From the NCBI GenBank assembly GCA_029937205.1, contig JAPYQV010000020.1:1-15300 (forward strand): a DNA stretch of 15,300 nucleotides, read 5' to 3'. The notes under the pieces are model-generated. The model saw only the letters and a program-made list of their open reading frames with translations. It was not told the origin of the DNA and made no database searches. The position numbers and the translations under genes are program-made. Shown here one piece after another: positions 13,751-15,300 of this stretch. The DNA is from Alphaproteobacteria bacterium. GTDB taxonomy: Bacteria > Pseudomonadota > Alphaproteobacteria > UBA828. Every line of letters starts with the position of its first letter. Position 1 is the stretch's first letter.

Positions 13751-14317
13751 CTATTCGGGGCGCAGCACCAGGTCGAAAGGTAAGGCGCCGGGCGCCTCGG
13801 GATTAACCGCAAGCGGCCGATCACGTAGCGCTTTAGCCTGCGCCGCAAGGGCATGAACGTCGAACCCCATATAGCATTTGCTTTTCGGGCCAAGTTGCTG
13901 CGCCGCCGCTTGGAATAGCCGCGCCGCGGTCCTCGCGTTTGCCTGCATGCCACGGGCACTTCCCCAGCGCGCCTTGAACCCGGTGGCGGCGAGGTTGATG
14001 AGCGCCTGCAGGAATATCGCTTGCGTTCCCTGCCGGCCGCAGGCGACCCACAACCCCTCCCAGGCTTCATGGGCTTCCCAGCAATAACCATGATTGAAGA
14101 GGTCGATGCCGTAGAGATAGTCAGGGCAGAACCGCCAATTCTCCGCATCGGGCGGTGCCGGCGCATCGGGCGCATCGGACTCAACTGCGAAACTGTGGCC
14201 GTCACGGTCACGCGTCGGATGCGGCGTTTGGCCCGGCAGGTAAGCGTAGGGCGGTAGCGCCCGGTCGGGCAGCAGGCGCGCGGGCGGTGTGGCTGGTTGG
14301 TTGTCCGGGCGAGACAT
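13751..14317 (-). CDS. DUF309 domain protein (188 aa)
   Basis: The central part is the DUF309 signature: YLYGIDLFNHGYCWEAHEAWEGLWVACG (67-94), followed by AIFLQALINLAATGFKARWG (100-119). The His and Glu residues of HGY.WEAHE.WE are the conserved core and suggest a metal- or ligand-binding site in a helical bundle; the family function is unknown. An extra N-terminal part has the conserved-looking LPPYAYLPGQTPHPTRDRDGHSF (21-43). ATG at 14317 is preferred because the open frame upstream (to 14608) lies inside the LysR gene in another frame and is arginine-rich, with no family resemblance. The ribosome binding site is weak. A -10 element GCTATAAATCGG is 21 bases before the ATG. Confidence 0.86.
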   Translation of the reverse strand: MSRPDNQPATPPARLLPDRALPPYAYLPGQTPHPTRDRDGHSFAVESDAPDAPAPPDAENWRFCPDYLYGIDLFNHGYCWEAHEAWEGLWVACGRQGTQAIFLQALINLAATGFKARWGSARGMQANARTAARLFQAAAQQLGPKSKCYMGFDVHALAAQAKALRDRPLAVNPEAPGALPFDLVLRPE

Positions 14318-14338
14318 AAAGTTATATTCCGCCAGCTG

Positions 14339-14350
14339 CCGATTTATAGC
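14339..14350 (-). promoter_or_regulatory. Possible -10 element of the DUF309 gene
   Basis: The minus strand reads GCTATAAATCGG, containing TATAAA, identical to the 12 bases at 7140-7151 before msrA. It ends 21 bases before the ATG, against 23 for msrA. No good -35 hexamer is seen 17 bases upstream (GGATCG), so recognition may rest on the -10 or an activator. Confidence 0.35.
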
Positions 14351-14400
14351 CACCCATGTCTGAATCGATCCGCGGCGGGAGAGCCATCGGTGCCTGACCT

Positions 14401-15279
14401 TCAGGATTTCTCGACCAGCGCGTCGGCAATAAAATCGAAGACGCGGCGCACCCGGCGGCTGGTTTTTAGTTCGGAGTGGGCGGTCAGCCAGATCGGCAGG
14501 CTCGGAAGGTCGGTGTCGAGGTCGATCCGGGTGACGCGTGGTTCGGCGGCGCCGATTTCGAGTTGATTGAATCCGATGCCGAAGCCGGCGACGCACATGC
14601 GCCAGCACACCACTTGATTGTCGCAGCGGAACGAAAAGAAATGCCGGCCCACATCCAGCCCGGCGGCGCGAAATCCCTGGATAATCTGGTCGCTGCGGTC
14701 ATAGCCGATGATGTCGTGATGCTGGAAATCCTCGAGCGCGCGTGGCGCGCCGCGACGCTTTATATAGCTGTGTGCGGCGAACATGGCGAGGCGAAGATCA
14801 CCGACCTTGCGGGTAAAGACGTCAGCCTGTGTCGGGCGGTACATGCGAAGCGCGATATCGGCTTCATGTTGTAGCAGGTTTTCCGTGCGGTCGGAGGCAA
14901 CCAGCTCGATTTCGATTTCCGGTTCGGCCCGGCGCAGCTTGGTCAGAATATCCGGCAATATAAAGGTGGCGACGATCTCGCTGGCGGTGATGCGGATGGT
15001 GCCGGCAATCGCTTCCGAGCGGCCTTCCGCGGTGAGGGACAGCCGGCCGGCTGCTGCGGCCATGTGGCGCGCATGTTCGAGCAGATCGGTGCCGGTCGCC
15101 GTCAGTTCCAGGCCGTGCGCGGTGCGCTCGAACAGGCGTACGCCGAGCGCCGCCTCAAGCGCGCCGACGTGGCGGCCCATGGTCGGCTGACTGCCACCGA
15201 GGGCGCGCGCGGCGCCGGACAGCGAGCCCGCGTCGGCGACGGCGATAAAGCTCTGCAAAAAATTCCAATCGAACGCCAT
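14401..15279 (-). CDS. LysR-family transcriptional regulator (292 aa)
   Basis: The N-terminal winged helix-turn-helix (residues 4-64) is typical: WNFLQSFIAVADAGSLSGAARALGGSQPTMGRHVGALEAALGVRLFERTAHGLELTATG. The rest is the two-lobed effector-binding domain (about 92-290), with IRITASEIVATFILPDIL opening the first lobe and DIALRMYRPTQADV. Its inducer is not known. LysR proteins often control a neighbour; here the DUF309 and flavodoxin-like genes follow on the same strand after 83 bases, while the divergent partner, if any, is outside the window. AAGG lies nine bases before the ATG at 15279. Confidence 0.94.
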   Translation of the reverse strand: MAFDWNFLQSFIAVADAGSLSGAARALGGSQPTMGRHVGALEAALGVRLFERTAHGLELTATGTDLLEHARHMAAAAGRLSLTAEGRSEAIAGTIRITASEIVATFILPDILTKLRRAEPEIEIELVASDRTENLLQHEADIALRMYRPTQADVFTRKVGDLRLAMFAAHSYIKRRGAPRALEDFQHHDIIGYDRSDQIIQGFRAAGLDVGRHFFSFRCDNQVVCWRMCVAGFGIGFNQLEIGAAEPRVTRIDLDTDLPSLPIWLTAHSELKTSRRVRRVFDFIADALVEKS

Positions 15280-15300
15280 GCTTGCGGCCTTCTATTCATT

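Noticed and set aside
14318..14608. N-terminal extension of the DUF309 gene
   Set aside because: The extra frame overlaps lysR out of frame, is rich in arginine as expected for a shadow, and the domain starts after the ATG at 14317.

Overview
The window is about 60% G+C and carries 16 protein-coding genes (one cut by the left edge), one tRNA gene and short intergenic regions, the longest 213 bases. Gene content suggests an alphaproteobacterium, most like the Rhodospirillales-type lineages: an ftsK-lolA pair, a CnoX-type thioredoxin with a real CxxC motif next to a LON-domain protein and a Trm112-like protein, a UbiH-family hydroxylase, and a DUF309 protein. This placement rests on family knowledge and gene order, not on a search. 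No insertion sequence, phage gene, CRISPR array or toxin-antitoxin pair was seen.

Layout. Positions 1-5792 are all minus strand, read right to left: an amidase, the ammonium transporter amtB behind a good sigma-54 promoter, the DNA translocase ftsK, and the start of lolA. Positions 5860-9351 are plus strand: ubiH, then a probable operon of msrA, a short-chain dehydrogenase and an alpha/beta hydrolase. Positions 9488-12275 are minus strand: proX-type deacylase, then a compact operon cnoX - LON protein - Trm112-like - DUF971. A tRNA-Gly(GCC) with encoded CCA and a clear terminator, plus a degenerate metallo-beta-lactamase-fold protein, lie on the plus strand at 12397-13200. The right end, minus strand, has a LysR regulator, a DUF309 protein and a small flavodoxin-like protein.

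How the genes fit together. Most are housekeeping: chromosome segregation (FtsK), lipoprotein sorting (LolA), nitrogen uptake (AmtB), ubiquinone synthesis (UbiH), protein repair and quality control (MsrA, CnoX, LON protein), tRNA quality control (ProX) and a tRNA. The amidase next to amtB may feed ammonium metabolism, but that is inference.

The most interesting points are these. (1) AmtB lacks 27 residues between its two pore histidines compared with E. coli AmtB, removing parts of two membrane helices in frame. (2) The amtB-ftsK gap holds a perfect 10-bp inverted repeat in which one arm is an AGGAGG ribosome binding site. That site serves a 15-codon leader frame whose stop overlaps the ftsK start as ATGA, next to a 12-bp palindrome; this looks like a translational control leader for ftsK. 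(3) The MBL-fold protein has lost nearly all its metal ligands.
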